Made by a program: the position numbers and the translations under genes. A model generated the notes under the pieces. The model searched no databases, had not been told where the DNA came from, and saw nothing but the letters and a program-made list of their open reading frames with translations. Shown piece after piece: positions 16,286-25,194 of a stretch of 64,000 bases of DNA. Every line of letters starts with the position of its first letter. Positions within the stretch are counted from its first letter, which is position 1. The stretch covers positions 4,833-68,832 of the forward strand of contig JBCDDZ010000016.1 of the NCBI GenBank assembly GCA_039180025.1, in the 5' to 3' direction. This stretch comes from Algisphaera sp039180025 (GTDB lineage Bacteria > Planctomycetota > Phycisphaerae > Phycisphaerales > Phycisphaeraceae).

Positions 16286-17439
16286 TGCCTGAGCTATCGA
16301 TCCCACAACCTGACATCCGAGTCGAGGCTTCGGCTGATGGCTCGGAGCTGACGCTGCTCATCTACGACATCATCGGCGTTGACTTTTGGGGCGACGGTGT
16401 CTCCGCAAAGGCCATCGTCAAGGAGCTGCAGTCGTACCCAAAGGCAGCCTCGATCCGGGTCCGCATCAACTCCGCCGGTGGTGACGTGTTCGACGCCTCC
16501 GCAATCAATACCGCACTCACCGAACACGCCGCCCACGTCACCGTCGAAATCGAAGGCATGGCGCTATCGGCTGCGTCTTTCATCGCCATGGCCGGTGACA
16601 CGATCCGCATGAGCGAGAACGCGTTCTTCATGATCCACGAGCCTTGGACCTGGAGTACCGGCGACGCCGCCCAGCTCCGTAAGGACGCCGACCTGCTGGA
16701 CAAGATCAACGGCCAGCTGGTGCATGCCTACGCCGCCCGCACTGGGCAGAACGAAGACCAGGTCAAGCAGTGGCTGGCCGAGGAAAGCTGGTTCACGGCG
16801 ACCGAGGCTCTGGACGCCGGCTTCGTGACCGAGGTCATGGAAAGCAAGAAGGCCGTCGCCGCCTGCGGCCGCCCTGACCGATTCCGCAATGCACCTGCTG
16901 GCGTCGCCGCTCGCTTCGTCACCCGCGCCGCGGCGATGGCCCAGGTCAACTCATCCGCACCTTTGACCAAAGGAGAAAGCATGTCAGAAGAAACCAAACC
17001 AACGACCGAAACCGAAGAGAAGTCGACCGACGCCACCGAGCCGATCACCGAAGAGCAGACCCCGCCGCTGGCGGAGGACGCCGGGTCCACCGACGACCCG
17101 CAGCCCCAAGTCAACGACCGGGCGACCGAAGGCAAGAAGTTTCTGGACGCCTTCGGCGAGGACCGCGGCGGCCGGTACTTCGCCCGAGGCCTGAGCTTCG
17201 AACAGGCCCAGGCCGACTACGCCAAAGACCTCCGCGCCGAAAACGAAACGCTGCGGCAGAAGGTCGCGGCCACCGACCGCGGCGAATCCGAGCCCGTCAC
17301 GTTCCAACCGCCTGCCGCCGGTGGCGAGGGCAAAAAGGACGACTCATTCAACAAGCTCGTCGCCGCCTTCGGCGGTGGCAAGGACGCCGAAGCTCGTGCC
17401 CGCCGCGTCATGGACATGCGTGAGAAGCGGTCCGCCTGA
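16285..17439 (+). CDS. ClpP-like prohead protease with C-terminal scaffold region
   Basis: A 384-residue protein. Residues ~20-200 are a ClpP/SppA-type serine protease fold: INSAGGDVFDASAI, catalytic Ser95 in GMALSAAS and His118 in FFMIHEPW. Residues 233-384 are a polar, low-complexity and then helical region typical of phage scaffolds (EETKPTTETEEKSTDATEP, then FEQAQADYAKDL). As in lambda C/Nu3, a protease-scaffold fusion would assemble the prohead and then cleave itself and the scaffold. An internal ribosome site and ATG at 16981 allow the scaffold to be made alone. Confidence 0.85.
   Translation: MPELSIPQPDIRVEASADGSELTLLIYDIIGVDFWGDGVSAKAIVKELQSYPKAASIRVRINSAGGDVFDASAINTALTEHAAHVTVEIEGMALSAASFIAMAGDTIRMSENAFFMIHEPWTWSTGDAAQLRKDADLLDKINGQLVHAYAARTGQNEDQVKQWLAEESWFTATEALDAGFVTEVMESKKAVAACGRPDRFRNAPAGVAARFVTRAAAMAQVNSSAPLTKGESMSEETKPTTETEEKSTDATEPITEEQTPPLAEDAGSTDDPQPQVNDRATEGKKFLDAFGEDRGGRYFARGLSFEQAQADYAKDLRAENETLRQKVAATDRGESEPVTFQPPAAGGEGKKDDSFNKLVAAFGGGKDAEARARRVMDMREKRSA
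16981..17439 (+). CDS. Nested in-frame scaffold protein
   Basis: An in-frame ATG at 16981 lies 5 bases after AGGAG (16971-16975), a stronger ribosome site than many whole genes here have. The 152-residue product is exactly the scaffold region of the protease gene: acidic and proline/threonine-rich at first, then helical with a basic C-terminus (ARARRVMDMREKRS) that could contact the coat protein. This mirrors lambda Nu3 nested within C. Confidence 0.7.
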   Translation: MSEETKPTTETEEKSTDATEPITEEQTPPLAEDAGSTDDPQPQVNDRATEGKKFLDAFGEDRGGRYFARGLSFEQAQADYAKDLRAENETLRQKVAATDRGESEPVTFQPPAAGGEGKKDDSFNKLVAAFGGGKDAEARARRVMDMREKRSA

Positions 17440-17486
17440 TTCCATTCAACACCAACACCTGAACACAACCCAAGGGGAGAGAACCA

Positions 17487-18419
17487 ATGCCAGAACGTAT
17501 GACCTCAACCGACGTCGTCGCCATCAACTCGTCCGAGCAGATCGTCGGCGTCATCCACGAAATCAGCAAGCAGCTGCCGGAGCTGGACTTCTTCGCCGCT
17601 TCGCCGGTGGAAAAGACCAGCTACAAAACGCTGGTCCGTACCGAGCTGCCGACCGCCGGCTTCCGCGCCATCAACACCGGCCGCGACCGCGACATCGGCG
17701 TGGTCGTCGCCCGCACCGTGGACTGCAAGTACCTCGACGCTTCGTGGGACGCCGACGATCAGGCACTTACCGGCGTCGACTGGGGTGACCCGGTCGCCGA
17801 GTTGCAGCAGGCCCACATGCTGGCCCAGCTCAAGGCGACGCAACGCCAGATCTGGAACGGCACCTCCCTGGACGCCGCGGGCTTCCCCGGCATGGACGAG
17901 ATGTTCCTGAACGCGGACGACGACGGCGTGGTGGACGCGGGCGGCGCTGAGGCGAACACCGGGTCCAGCGTCTATCTCATCAAGACTGGCGTGCAGGACG
18001 TTTGCCTTGCATGGGGAAATGATGGCCGGATCGACGCCGGAGAGATCGTTGAGCAACAGCTCTACGACGGAGACGGGAAGCCTTTCATGGGGAAGGCCCA
18101 GAAGGTCGCGGGCTACGTCGGCCTCCAGATCACCAACCTCAAGTCGGCGGTGCGTATCTGCAACCTGACCGAAGAGGCAGGCGCGACGCTGGACGACGAC
18201 AAGGTCTATGCCGCCATCGAGCTGTTCGCCGAACGCTACGGCGTCGAGCCCGACGGCATGTTCATGAGCCACCGCTCGCGTCGGCAGCTCCGAGACAGCC
18301 GCACAGCCACGAACCCGACCGGCTCGGCCGCGCCGATCCCGTCCGAGGTCGGCGGCATCCCGCTCTACGCCACGACTGGCATCTTGAACACCGAGGCGAT
18401 CCTCACCGACGCCGCGTGA
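17487..18419 (+). CDS. Major capsid protein (HK97-fold, inferred)
   Basis: A 310-residue protein directly after protease and scaffold, with a strong ribosome site (AGGGGAGAG) and a terminator after it, both fitting a highly expressed coat gene. Recognisable features are an N-terminal helix region, LPTAGFRAINTGRD, a central WGDPVAELQQAHMLAQLKA helix, SSVYLIKTGVQDVCLAWGNDG and a C-terminal GGIPLYATTGILNTEAIL beta segment. These match a group of phage major capsid proteins usually annotated only by position. No separate decoration protein gene precedes it, unlike lambda. Confidence 0.75.
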   Translation: MPERMTSTDVVAINSSEQIVGVIHEISKQLPELDFFAASPVEKTSYKTLVRTELPTAGFRAINTGRDRDIGVVVARTVDCKYLDASWDADDQALTGVDWGDPVAELQQAHMLAQLKATQRQIWNGTSLDAAGFPGMDEMFLNADDDGVVDAGGAEANTGSSVYLIKTGVQDVCLAWGNDGRIDAGEIVEQQLYDGDGKPFMGKAQKVAGYVGLQITNLKSAVRICNLTEEAGATLDDDKVYAAIELFAERYGVEPDGMFMSHRSRRQLRDSRTATNPTGSAAPIPSEVGGIPLYATTGILNTEAILTDAA

Positions 18420-18433
18420 CCCAAAAATCGCTC

Positions 18434-18485
18434 GGGGGCCGCGGGTTAACTAATCGGGCAGAGGGGTGCCCGCGGTCCCCTTTTT
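18434..18485 (+). terminator. Intrinsic terminator after the capsid gene
   Basis: Stem GGGGGCCGCGGG (18434-18445) pairs with CCCGCGGTCCCC (18469-18480), with one G-U pair, and is followed by TTTTT. It starts 15 bases after the capsid stop and would limit read-through into the tail genes. Confidence 0.75.
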
Positions 18486-18499
18486 CATCGGATCAATCT

Positions 18500-18925
18500 A
18501 TGACAGATTTCCACAATGCCATCCAAGGTGCTGTCCAGACCGCCCGCAGTGTGGCGGGTACAGCGGTGGCCTACCTGCGTCGCGGCACCGACACGCCGTT
18601 GGCCGGGATCACCGCGATCCTCGGCACGACCCGATTCGAGAAGCACACGTCGTTGGGAACCGTGGTTATGGCCCCGGCCCGCGATTTCCTGATCGCGGCC
18701 GCGGCGATGGTCGAGCCCGCCGAGATCGAGGGCGAACCGCCGGTCCCTTTCGACCCCGAGCCGGGTGACCGTATCGCCCTGGTCCAGGGCGGCACTCGCT
18801 TCTTGTTCGAGGTAATGCCCCTGGAAGGCTCGCGCGAGTCGGAATGGCTGGACAGCACGACCGACCAGTATCGAATCCACACGCGGCTGGTGAAACGCCA
18901 GCCCGCCGGGGATCAGTGGCCGTGA
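18500..18925 (+). CDS. Head-tail connector-like protein
   Basis: A 141-residue protein right after the capsid terminator. The start at 18500 is chosen because the open frame upstream runs through the terminator. It has a short N-terminal helix, then beta-rich sequence (TPLAGITAILGTTRF, RIALVQGGTRFLFEVMPL, TDQYRIHTRLVKR). Size and position suit a head completion or stopper protein such as those between coat and tail terminator in lambdoid phages; sequence alone does not prove this. Confidence 0.5.
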   Translation: MTDFHNAIQGAVQTARSVAGTAVAYLRRGTDTPLAGITAILGTTRFEKHTSLGTVVMAPARDFLIAAAAMVEPAEIEGEPPVPFDPEPGDRIALVQGGTRFLFEVMPLEGSRESEWLDSTTDQYRIHTRLVKRQPAGDQWP

Positions 18926-19356
18926 TCCGCAACCCCGCCGTCCAACTCGCCGAGGCCGTGGTCGCCGACCTGAATGAGGCCGAATGGGAGTTGACGTTCG
19001 AGGCCACGCGGAGCTACCGCCCAGCCTTCGACCTTGAAGACCTGGACGAACTGCGAGTCACCGTGACCCCGGCCGCCGCGGATGCGGTGCCGATCAGCCG
19101 CGGCGAGTACGACCGGCACGTTGGCGTCCTTGTCGCGCTACAGCAGCAGGTCGGCCCGGAGGAAACCGACCGGCTGGATGCGCTCACTGATCTGGTCCAC
19201 GCGATCACCACCCACCTCGAGGACCGCCGGCTCGACGGGATGCCAACGGCTCGGTTCGAGGGGGCGGAGTCGGACCCGCTTTATCACCCGGACCTGCTAG
19301 AGAACCAGCGGGTCTTCCTCGCCCCGATCCTCGTGAAGTACCGACTCAACTACTGA
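18922..19356 (+). CDS. Tail terminator / minor tail-like protein
   Basis: A 144-residue protein starting at GTG 18922, overlapping the previous stop (GTGA). A helix at the N-terminus (VQLAEAVVADLNEAEW), beta strands with LRVTVTPAAADAVPISRGEY and a final strand (VFLAPILVKYRLNY) resemble the compact fold of tail terminator proteins. It directly precedes the tail tube gene, which is where such a gene is expected. The assignment is positional. Confidence 0.5.
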   Translation: MIRNPAVQLAEAVVADLNEAEWELTFEATRSYRPAFDLEDLDELRVTVTPAAADAVPISRGEYDRHVGVLVALQQQVGPEETDRLDALTDLVHAITTHLEDRRLDGMPTARFEGAESDPLYHPDLLENQRVFLAPILVKYRLNY

Positions 19357-19378
19357 CCGCCAACTAGGGAGAAAAGAC

Positions 19379-19825
19379 ATGGCAAAACGAATGAGCCTCG
19401 ACGCGGTGATGCACTTTCAGACCGCGCTGCTGACCGACGACGATTACACCTCGGCAACCTGGACGCCGGGTCGTTGCAAGAACGTCACCCTCAATATGGA
19501 GACCGCCGAAGCCGACGTGACCGAACGCGGTTCCGAATGGGAAGAGATTCTGGAAGGCATCAAGCGTGCCTCCATCGAGGTCGAGATCGTGCACGACCCC
19601 GACAACCCGTTCTACGCTGCTCTCGTCACCGCCTGGAAGACCCGCGGCGGTATCGCTCTGGCCGCGATGGATGGACCGATCGACACCCCACCGGCCGAGG
19701 GCTTGGCGGGCAACTTCACGGTGCTGAACATGACCCGGACGGAGCAGCTGGAAGAGGCCGTGATGTCTACCTTCACGATCAAGCCCCGGTCGTTCGTCGA
19801 CTACTGGGAACTTGCTGCAGCCTAA
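19379..19825 (+). CDS. Major tail tube protein-like
   Basis: A 148-residue protein with a strong ribosome site (AGGGAGAAAAG). The pattern of beta strands, an insertion with EADVTERGSEWEEILEGIKR, then ASIEVEIVHDP and FTVLNMTRTEQLEEAVMSTF, is characteristic of siphovirus tail tube subunits, which polymerise around the tape measure. It is followed by chaperone genes and the tape measure, the usual order. Confidence 0.65.
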   Translation: MAKRMSLDAVMHFQTALLTDDDYTSATWTPGRCKNVTLNMETAEADVTERGSEWEEILEGIKRASIEVEIVHDPDNPFYAALVTAWKTRGGIALAAMDGPIDTPPAEGLAGNFTVLNMTRTEQLEEAVMSTFTIKPRSFVDYWELAAA

Positions 19826-19838
19826 GGAGGCTTGACCC

Positions 19839-20333
19839 GTGAAAACCTTCAACGACACCACCGGTCGGCAGTGGAACGTGTCCATGAATGTCTCGGCGCT
19901 AAAGCGCGTCCGCGACCTCCTGGACATCGACCTGATGCAGCTGCCGGTGTTCGACCAGAAGCAGCCCGAAACGGGGCTGCTGTACCGGCTGGGCAACGAC
20001 CCAGTCGAGCTCGTCAACGTGCTGTTCGCCCTGGTCAAGCCCCAGGCCGACGCCGCAGGAGTCTCCGACGAAGCCTTCGGCGAAGCCCTGGGCGGGGACG
20101 CCCTCGGCGAAGCGACCGAAGCCTTCATGGCGGAGGTGGTGGGTTTTTTCCCCAGGGGCGTCCGGGACGCCCTGTTGACGGTGATGGAAAAAGCCAAGAC
20201 GGTCGAGGGGATGATGCTGGATCAGCTGGCGACGGCGATCAACGACCCGGCACTGGACGAGGCGATCAAAGAAGCGGCTGGGATTGCGTCTGGCGATGCG
20301 GGGGCATCCTCGGGGTCGACCCCGGCCCGCTGA
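19839..20333 (+). CDS. Tail assembly chaperone (gpG-like)
   Basis: A 164-residue acidic protein starting at GTG 19839, with AAGGAGG upstream. It sits between tail tube and tape measure, the place of lambda gpG. It has a beta start (TFNDTTGRQWNVSMNVSALKR), a helical LPVFDQKQPETGLLYRLGND section and a helical C-terminus. Its last codons run through GGG-containing slippery sequence, and the -1 frame continues into a conserved-looking extension to 20578, as in gpG-T. It would bind the tape measure during tail assembly. Confidence 0.65.
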   Translation: MKTFNDTTGRQWNVSMNVSALKRVRDLLDIDLMQLPVFDQKQPETGLLYRLGNDPVELVNVLFALVKPQADAAGVSDEAFGEALGGDALGEATEAFMAEVVGFFPRGVRDALLTVMEKAKTVEGMMLDQLATAINDPALDEAIKEAAGIASGDAGASSGSTPAR

Positions 20334-20353
20334 CGCTGCGGGAGCTGGTCGCC

Positions 20354-20578
20354 ATGACCGAGGCCCGGCTCGACTCCGAGGAACGCCGGGAATGGAACCG
20401 GCTCAGCCACCTGCTCGCCACGATCGCTAGTGCGTTCAGCGAAGACCAGGTGAAGCCGGCCGAATGCGACCCGTTCAAACAGCGGGCGTCGTCGGTGTCA
20501 GGCGATAAGGAACACGTATCGGTTCTTAAAGACCTGTTCGGAAAAGGAGGGAAAGATGGCGAAACTCGCAACGGTTAA
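20354..20578 (+). CDS. Tail chaperone extension (gpT-like), probably made by -1 frameshift
   Basis: This frame encodes LTLRELVAMTEARLDSEERR followed by a helical stretch, much like the T part of siphovirus gpG-T chaperones. The similarity begins before the only ATG (20354), at about 20318, with no start codon or ribosome site, which argues for entry by a -1 shift from the upstream gene rather than independent initiation. The frame is open in -1 relative to gpG across the whole junction. The fused product would be about 246 residues. Confidence 0.6.
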   Translation: MTEARLDSEERREWNRLSHLLATIASAFSEDQVKPAECDPFKQRASSVSGDKEHVSVLKDLFGKGGKDGETRNG

Positions 20579-21047
20579 GTTCTCGCAATTCTTCACCGAC
20601 CGATCCGGCAAGGTGCTTCAAGAAATCGACCGGGCCAAGCGCCGGACCTACTCGAAGGCCGGCTCTTTCGTCATGACGACGGCTCGCCGGTCGATCCGCA
20701 CCCGCAAGTCGTTATCCCGTCCGGGCGCTCCACCGTCCTCGCACGACGGCTCGCTGCGGCGGGGGATTTTCTTCGGCTACGACCGACCCCGCGACTCGGT
20801 GGTCATCGGCCCGCGGGCCGAGTGGTCCAAGCGTCTGCCGGGTGGCAAAACACAACCTGAGGTGCTGGAGTTCGGTGGCACCGTCGCCGGCCGCGGCCGG
20901 TTGGTCAAGACCGGCTCGGGCCGAGGCAAGAAGTGGGAACGCGCCAAGCGGACGCTGAGGTACGCCGCCCGTCCGTTCATGGGGCCGGCGCTCGAGAAAG
21001 AGGCCCCAAACTTCCCGGAGCTGTGGGCCGACGCGGTGAGGGGGTGA
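20556..21047 (+). CDS. Minor tail / HK97 gp10-like protein
   Basis: A 163-residue basic protein (many R/K) starting within the chaperone extension, with AAAGGAGGG upstream. TYSKAGSFVMTTARRSIRTRKSL and SRPGAPPSSHDGSLRRGIFF are typical of a tail-completion family seen in planctomycete and other prophages. It likely joins tail parts or contacts the head-tail connector; the exact role is unknown. Confidence 0.55.
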   Translation: MAKLATVKFSQFFTDRSGKVLQEIDRAKRRTYSKAGSFVMTTARRSIRTRKSLSRPGAPPSSHDGSLRRGIFFGYDRPRDSVVIGPRAEWSKRLPGGKTQPEVLEFGGTVAGRGRLVKTGSGRGKKWERAKRTLRYAARPFMGPALEKEAPNFPELWADAVRG

Positions 21048-21050
21048 CGT

Positions 21051-23378
21051 ATGGCTGGAACAGGCGGCATCAAGGCCGGACAAGCCTTCGTCGAACTATA
21101 TCTCAAGAACAACGTCCCTCGTGGTCTGAAACGAGCCCAGCGACAGATTAAGGGCTTCGGTGCGGGCCTCGCCGGGATCGGCGGGGCGATCACCGCGCCC
21201 GCGTCGTTGGCCGCCGGCCCGTTGGCCTTCGCCGTCAAGACCTACGCCGACTTTGAACAACAGATGGCCAACGTCTCGACCATGGTCGGCGACCAGTCGG
21301 GCCTGATGGACACCTACCGTGCCGGCGTCCGCCGCATGGCGGTCGAGACGGGGGAAGGCACGGACACGCTCGCCGCCGGCCTCTACGACATCCTGTCGGC
21401 CAGCGTGCCGCCGACCCAGGCGCTCGAGGTGCTGGGCGTCGCGGCCCGGTCCGCCAAGGCGGGCCTCACGGATACCGGCACGTCCGCCGACGCCATCACG
21501 ACGATCCTGAATGCCTACGGCGTGGAGGCGAATCGGGCCGGCGATGTTTCCGACCTGCTGTTCAGCATCGTGAAGCGCGGTAAGACCACCTTCGGTCAGT
21601 TGGCCCCCGTGGTGGGCAACGTCGCCACCACCGCGGCCGCCGCCGGCGTCCCGCTGGAAGAACTCGGGGCCATGATCGCCAACCTGACCCGCAACGGCAT
21701 CAAGACCGAGGAGGCGGTCACTGCAACCAACGCGGTCATCGCGTCCTTCCTCAAGCCGTCGGCTGAGGCCGCAGACACCGCTCGGTCGCTGGGCTTCGAG
21801 ATGTCCGCTGCCACCCTGCAATCCGAGGGCTTGGCCGGCGTGTTCGAGAAGCTCGAAGGCCTCGACCCCGAGACGTTGTCGAAGCTGTTCCCCAACGTCC
21901 GCGCCCTCAAGGGCGTCCTGCCCGCCATCGCCTCGATGGAGTCGTTCGGTGAAGACCTCGACGCGATGGGCGACCGCGCCGGTGCCACCGAGGAGGCGTA
22001 CCGCAAGATGGCCCGGACCATGGCCACGCAGTTCGCCCGCGCCAAGCAGGCGGCGTTGATCGCCCTGAGTCAGATCGGCGAAGCCGTGGCCGAACCCGTT
22101 GGCCGGGCCGTGTCTGGCTTCGTGCGGATCAGCAAGGCCGTCGCCGACTTCGTGTCGAAGAACAAGCCGCTGGTGCTGGGGGTAGCGAAAGGTATCGCCC
22201 TAGTGACGGCGCTCGGCGTCGTCATTGGTGCCGTGGGCGTGGGCTTCATGCTGCTGGGGTCTGCCGTCGGCGGGTTGGCGACGGTCCTCGGTATCGTGGG
22301 CACCGGCCTGTCAGCCGTCCTGGGTCTGCTCGGCGCGATCGCCTCGCCCATCGGCCTGGTCATCGCCGCGGTGGTAGGCCTCGGCTCCGCGTGGCTGACG
22401 ATGAGCGGGGCCGGGTCGAAAGCCCTGGGCTGGCTGCTCGAGCGCTTCCACCAGTTCCGAGTCGGCGTCGGCCAAGTGCTGTCCGGTATTGGGCAGGCGC
22501 TGGCCGGCGGGGACATCGCCCTGGCGGCGCGGGTCCTGTGGGTCTATCTGAGGACGCAGTGGCTGTCGGGCGTTACCGCGCTCGAGGGCATCTGGCTCGG
22601 GATGAAGGACACGCTGCTGCGATCGTGGGTGTCGCTGCAGACGGGCCTCGCGTCGTTCTTCCTCAAGACCTGGGCGGGCATCCGGTCGGCGTGGATCAAC
22701 GTGACCGCCTTCCTCGAACGGCTCTGGCTCAACCTGACCAACGGCATCCGCAATATCTGGGACAGCACCGTCGGCTTTGTCACCGACGCGTTCCTCAAAA
22801 TGCGTGGACTGCTTGACGAAGATTTCGACGCCGAGGCCGCCGTCACGATCCGCCGCGAGGAGGCCGACGCCGACCGCCGCCGAAGGGACGAAACCCGCGA
22901 CGCGGCCCTGGCCGCATCCGATGCCGAACGCGACCGGCAGCTGGCCGTCGTGGGGCGAGAGGAACGCGACGGCCTCGACCAACTCGACCGTCAGGCCGTG
23001 GCCCGGAACGCAGAGCGTAGGAGCCGCTACGAGGCCCGCTACGACGAAGCAGCCGCCGACCTAGCAGCAGCCCGGCAGGAGTACGACGACGCCCTGGTGG
23101 AGGCCAAAGTCGCCGGCGAACGGGCTAGGATCGACGGGGGCGGACCCGATCAGGCCGAGAACGGTCTGCAGGAGCTGGCGGCCAAACTCCAGGAAGGCCT
23201 CGACGCCGCGGTGAACGTGACCAAAGAGACGGTCACCGCAGGCACCTTCAACCCCGCCGCGATCCTCTCTCTGCAGGGAACGTCGCCGTATGAGCAGCGG
23301 ACGGCCGAGGCCGCCGAGGAAACCGCCCGCAACACCAAGAGACTACTGACGGAGGGACGCGCCAACGTCGCGTTGTGA
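21051..23378 (+). CDS. Tail tape measure protein
   Basis: A 775-residue protein, the largest in the phage. It begins with a helical region (LKRAQRQIKGFGAGLAGIGG), then the TP901/phage tape measure core (YADFEQQMANVSTMVGDQ, TLAAGLYDILSASVPPTQAL, GVEANRAGDVSDLLFSIVKRG). Hydrophobic alpha segments at about 370-460 may help DNA injection; a charged coiled coil (R/E/D-rich) follows at about 610-700. It sets tail length: by the usual rule of about 1.5 angstrom per residue, roughly 115 nm. It lies 3 bases after the minor tail gene. Confidence 0.9.
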   Translation: MAGTGGIKAGQAFVELYLKNNVPRGLKRAQRQIKGFGAGLAGIGGAITAPASLAAGPLAFAVKTYADFEQQMANVSTMVGDQSGLMDTYRAGVRRMAVETGEGTDTLAAGLYDILSASVPPTQALEVLGVAARSAKAGLTDTGTSADAITTILNAYGVEANRAGDVSDLLFSIVKRGKTTFGQLAPVVGNVATTAAAAGVPLEELGAMIANLTRNGIKTEEAVTATNAVIASFLKPSAEAADTARSLGFEMSAATLQSEGLAGVFEKLEGLDPETLSKLFPNVRALKGVLPAIASMESFGEDLDAMGDRAGATEEAYRKMARTMATQFARAKQAALIALSQIGEAVAEPVGRAVSGFVRISKAVADFVSKNKPLVLGVAKGIALVTALGVVIGAVGVGFMLLGSAVGGLATVLGIVGTGLSAVLGLLGAIASPIGLVIAAVVGLGSAWLTMSGAGSKALGWLLERFHQFRVGVGQVLSGIGQALAGGDIALAARVLWVYLRTQWLSGVTALEGIWLGMKDTLLRSWVSLQTGLASFFLKTWAGIRSAWINVTAFLERLWLNLTNGIRNIWDSTVGFVTDAFLKMRGLLDEDFDAEAAVTIRREEADADRRRRDETRDAALAASDAERDRQLAVVGREERDGLDQLDRQAVARNAERRSRYEARYDEAAADLAAARQEYDDALVEAKVAGERARIDGGGPDQAENGLQELAAKLQEGLDAAVNVTKETVTAGTFNPAAILSLQGTSPYEQRTAEAAEETARNTKRLLTEGRANVAL

Positions 23379-23381
23379 TTC

Positions 23382-24221
23382 ATGTCCATCGAGATCATTG
23401 AGCAACCCGGCCGGTCACTCTCTGGCGAGACATACGAACGCCGCTACCTCGTCACCGGCACCATGTCCGACACCGACGCCCGGAAAGCGGTGCTGAGCGA
23501 GGCGCCTGCGACCTACGGTTCGCTGCGCCGCGACGACGCACGGGTGGAGGAACTGCGCGGCCGCGTGGGTCACTGGCTGGCCGAGGTGACCTACATCAGC
23601 CTAAATATCGCCGAGCCGGAAACCGGCGACCAGTGGTTTAGCATGTCCACTCGCGTGGAAACGACCCGCGTGACCCGGTCGCGCGATACGGTCGGCACCT
23701 TCGCCCCGGCCGGTGAGACCTCCGCCAACTACGACCGGCTCATCGGCGTCTCGCCCGGCGGGGACGTCGAAGGCGTGGACGTTCAGGTGCCGGTGTATTC
23801 ATTCACCGTCGAGAAACACCAAGCCCCGAGCGTCGGGGCCGACTCGAACTACATCCGCGACATCACCCAACTACTGGCCCGCGTCAACGACAGCCCCTTC
23901 TCCGTCCGCACCGCCATGGATGACACCGGCTCCTCGATCGTGTTCGAGCCGCACGAGGTTCTGCTGATCGGCGCGTCCGCGGGCCGGCGTGGAAACCAGC
24001 CTTGGGAATTCAGGTTTGAGTTCGCCGCCTCGCCCAACCTCCGCGACCTCGATGTTGACGCCATCGCCGGGATCACCAAGCGGGGCTGGGATTACCTCTG
24101 GTTGAGGTACGAGCAGTACGCCGACGATGAACACAAAGTCATGCTCCGTAAGCCGGTCGCCGCCTATGTTGAGCAGGTCTATCAGGAGGGCGACTTCTCG
24201 AGATTAAGGATCGCTGGCTGA
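23382..24221 (+). CDS. Distal tail-like protein
   Basis: A 279-residue protein just after the tape measure, where distal tail or baseplate proteins occur. It is beta-rich with aromatic motifs (TYERRYLVTGTMSD, QPWEFRFEFAASPNL, GWDYLWLRYEQYADDE). I do not recognise a named family; the position gives the likely role. It overlaps the next gene by one base (TGATG). Confidence 0.5.
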   Translation: MSIEIIEQPGRSLSGETYERRYLVTGTMSDTDARKAVLSEAPATYGSLRRDDARVEELRGRVGHWLAEVTYISLNIAEPETGDQWFSMSTRVETTRVTRSRDTVGTFAPAGETSANYDRLIGVSPGGDVEGVDVQVPVYSFTVEKHQAPSVGADSNYIRDITQLLARVNDSPFSVRTAMDDTGSSIVFEPHEVLLIGASAGRRGNQPWEFRFEFAASPNLRDLDVDAIAGITKRGWDYLWLRYEQYADDEHKVMLRKPVAAYVEQVYQEGDFSRLRIAG

Positions 24222-25192
24222 TGCCTGAACCCAACCGATTACGCCGCGGCGATGCGCCGCAGTTCCCAGCCGAGGAATGGAACCGCATCCGCCGGGCCGC
24301 CTCGGATTACTACACCGGCCTCGGCCGATCCGGAGGCGGCGCGATCCAGCAGGACATGACGCCCGACGTGGTGCCGGTGCGCAACGACACGGGCGAACCG
24401 TTGGACCGCCTCACGATCGTCGGGCTGGACGGCCCGGTGTTTGAGCCGGACCCGGACGACCCGCGGGGGGAGCGGGGCTTCCTGGAGACTATCGCGTTCC
24501 GTGGCGTGAAGCCGACGGCCGAACACTTCGGCCGCATCGCCATCCTGCTGGACCCGGCCGACGCCGGTCTGCCCGCCGCCGGCGACGAGCCGAGCGAGGG
24601 TCGGTTCAGCCGCGGGCTGGTGTCGGGGCTGATCCAGGTGAAGCTCAAGCTGATCGACGAGAAGCACCAGTGGTGCGACCCACCCCACGAAGAAACCGCC
24701 TACCTCGAGTCTCGGCCGCAGGGTGCCGCGGAAATCGTGTACCGCGAGCCGGATGAACACGAGGACGACGACGGGCTGCGGTGGGCGTTGGTGCGGCTCA
24801 CCCCGCCCGAGCCTTGGGTCCGCCAGATCGCGTCGCAGTGGGCGTCCCAGATCGGCAACTTGGTCGCCGACTACCGGGGTATCCCGCCGGAGCAGCGGGC
24901 CGACCAGACGATCCCCGTCTCGCAGCTCCACTTCCACGACGACGCGCAGGCACCCATCGCCTGGAACAACGTGCAGGCCGCCGCCTTTCGCAACGCCTAC
25001 TTGGGCGAACGTATGCCCATCCCGCTGACGGCCAGCGAGGGTTACAACCAGCACGGTCACACCTCGCAGTTCGACGGCGGGTTCATTTCGGGGATGGGTC
25101 CTCATGACCACCGGGACAACTTCAACGGAGGGTATGCCTGGGCGGTTTACCATCCCGGAACTTCTGTCCCACAGATGCCCTGGGCCATCTAA
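24221..25192 (+). CDS. Tail-tip / virion structural protein
   Basis: A 323-residue acidic protein. It begins with LRRGDAPQFPAEEWNRIRRA and contains repeated beta-like stretches, a conserved-looking WASQIGNLVADYRG region and a histidine/aromatic-rich end (GYNQHGHTSQFDGG, GPHDHRDNFNGGYAW). The His-rich end could bind metal ions as in some phage tail fibres. It is otherwise unassigned; neighbours place it at the tail tip. Confidence 0.45.
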   Translation: MPEPNRLRRGDAPQFPAEEWNRIRRAASDYYTGLGRSGGGAIQQDMTPDVVPVRNDTGEPLDRLTIVGLDGPVFEPDPDDPRGERGFLETIAFRGVKPTAEHFGRIAILLDPADAGLPAAGDEPSEGRFSRGLVSGLIQVKLKLIDEKHQWCDPPHEETAYLESRPQGAAEIVYREPDEHEDDDGLRWALVRLTPPEPWVRQIASQWASQIGNLVADYRGIPPEQRADQTIPVSQLHFHDDAQAPIAWNNVQAAAFRNAYLGERMPIPLTASEGYNQHGHTSQFDGGFISGMGPHDHRDNFNGGYAWAVYHPGTSVPQMPWAI

Positions 25193-25194
25193 TC

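Noticed and set aside
22160..22440. Holin-like membrane protein suggested by hydrophobic helices
   Set aside because: The hydrophobic stretch is an internal part of the tape measure protein, not a separate gene.
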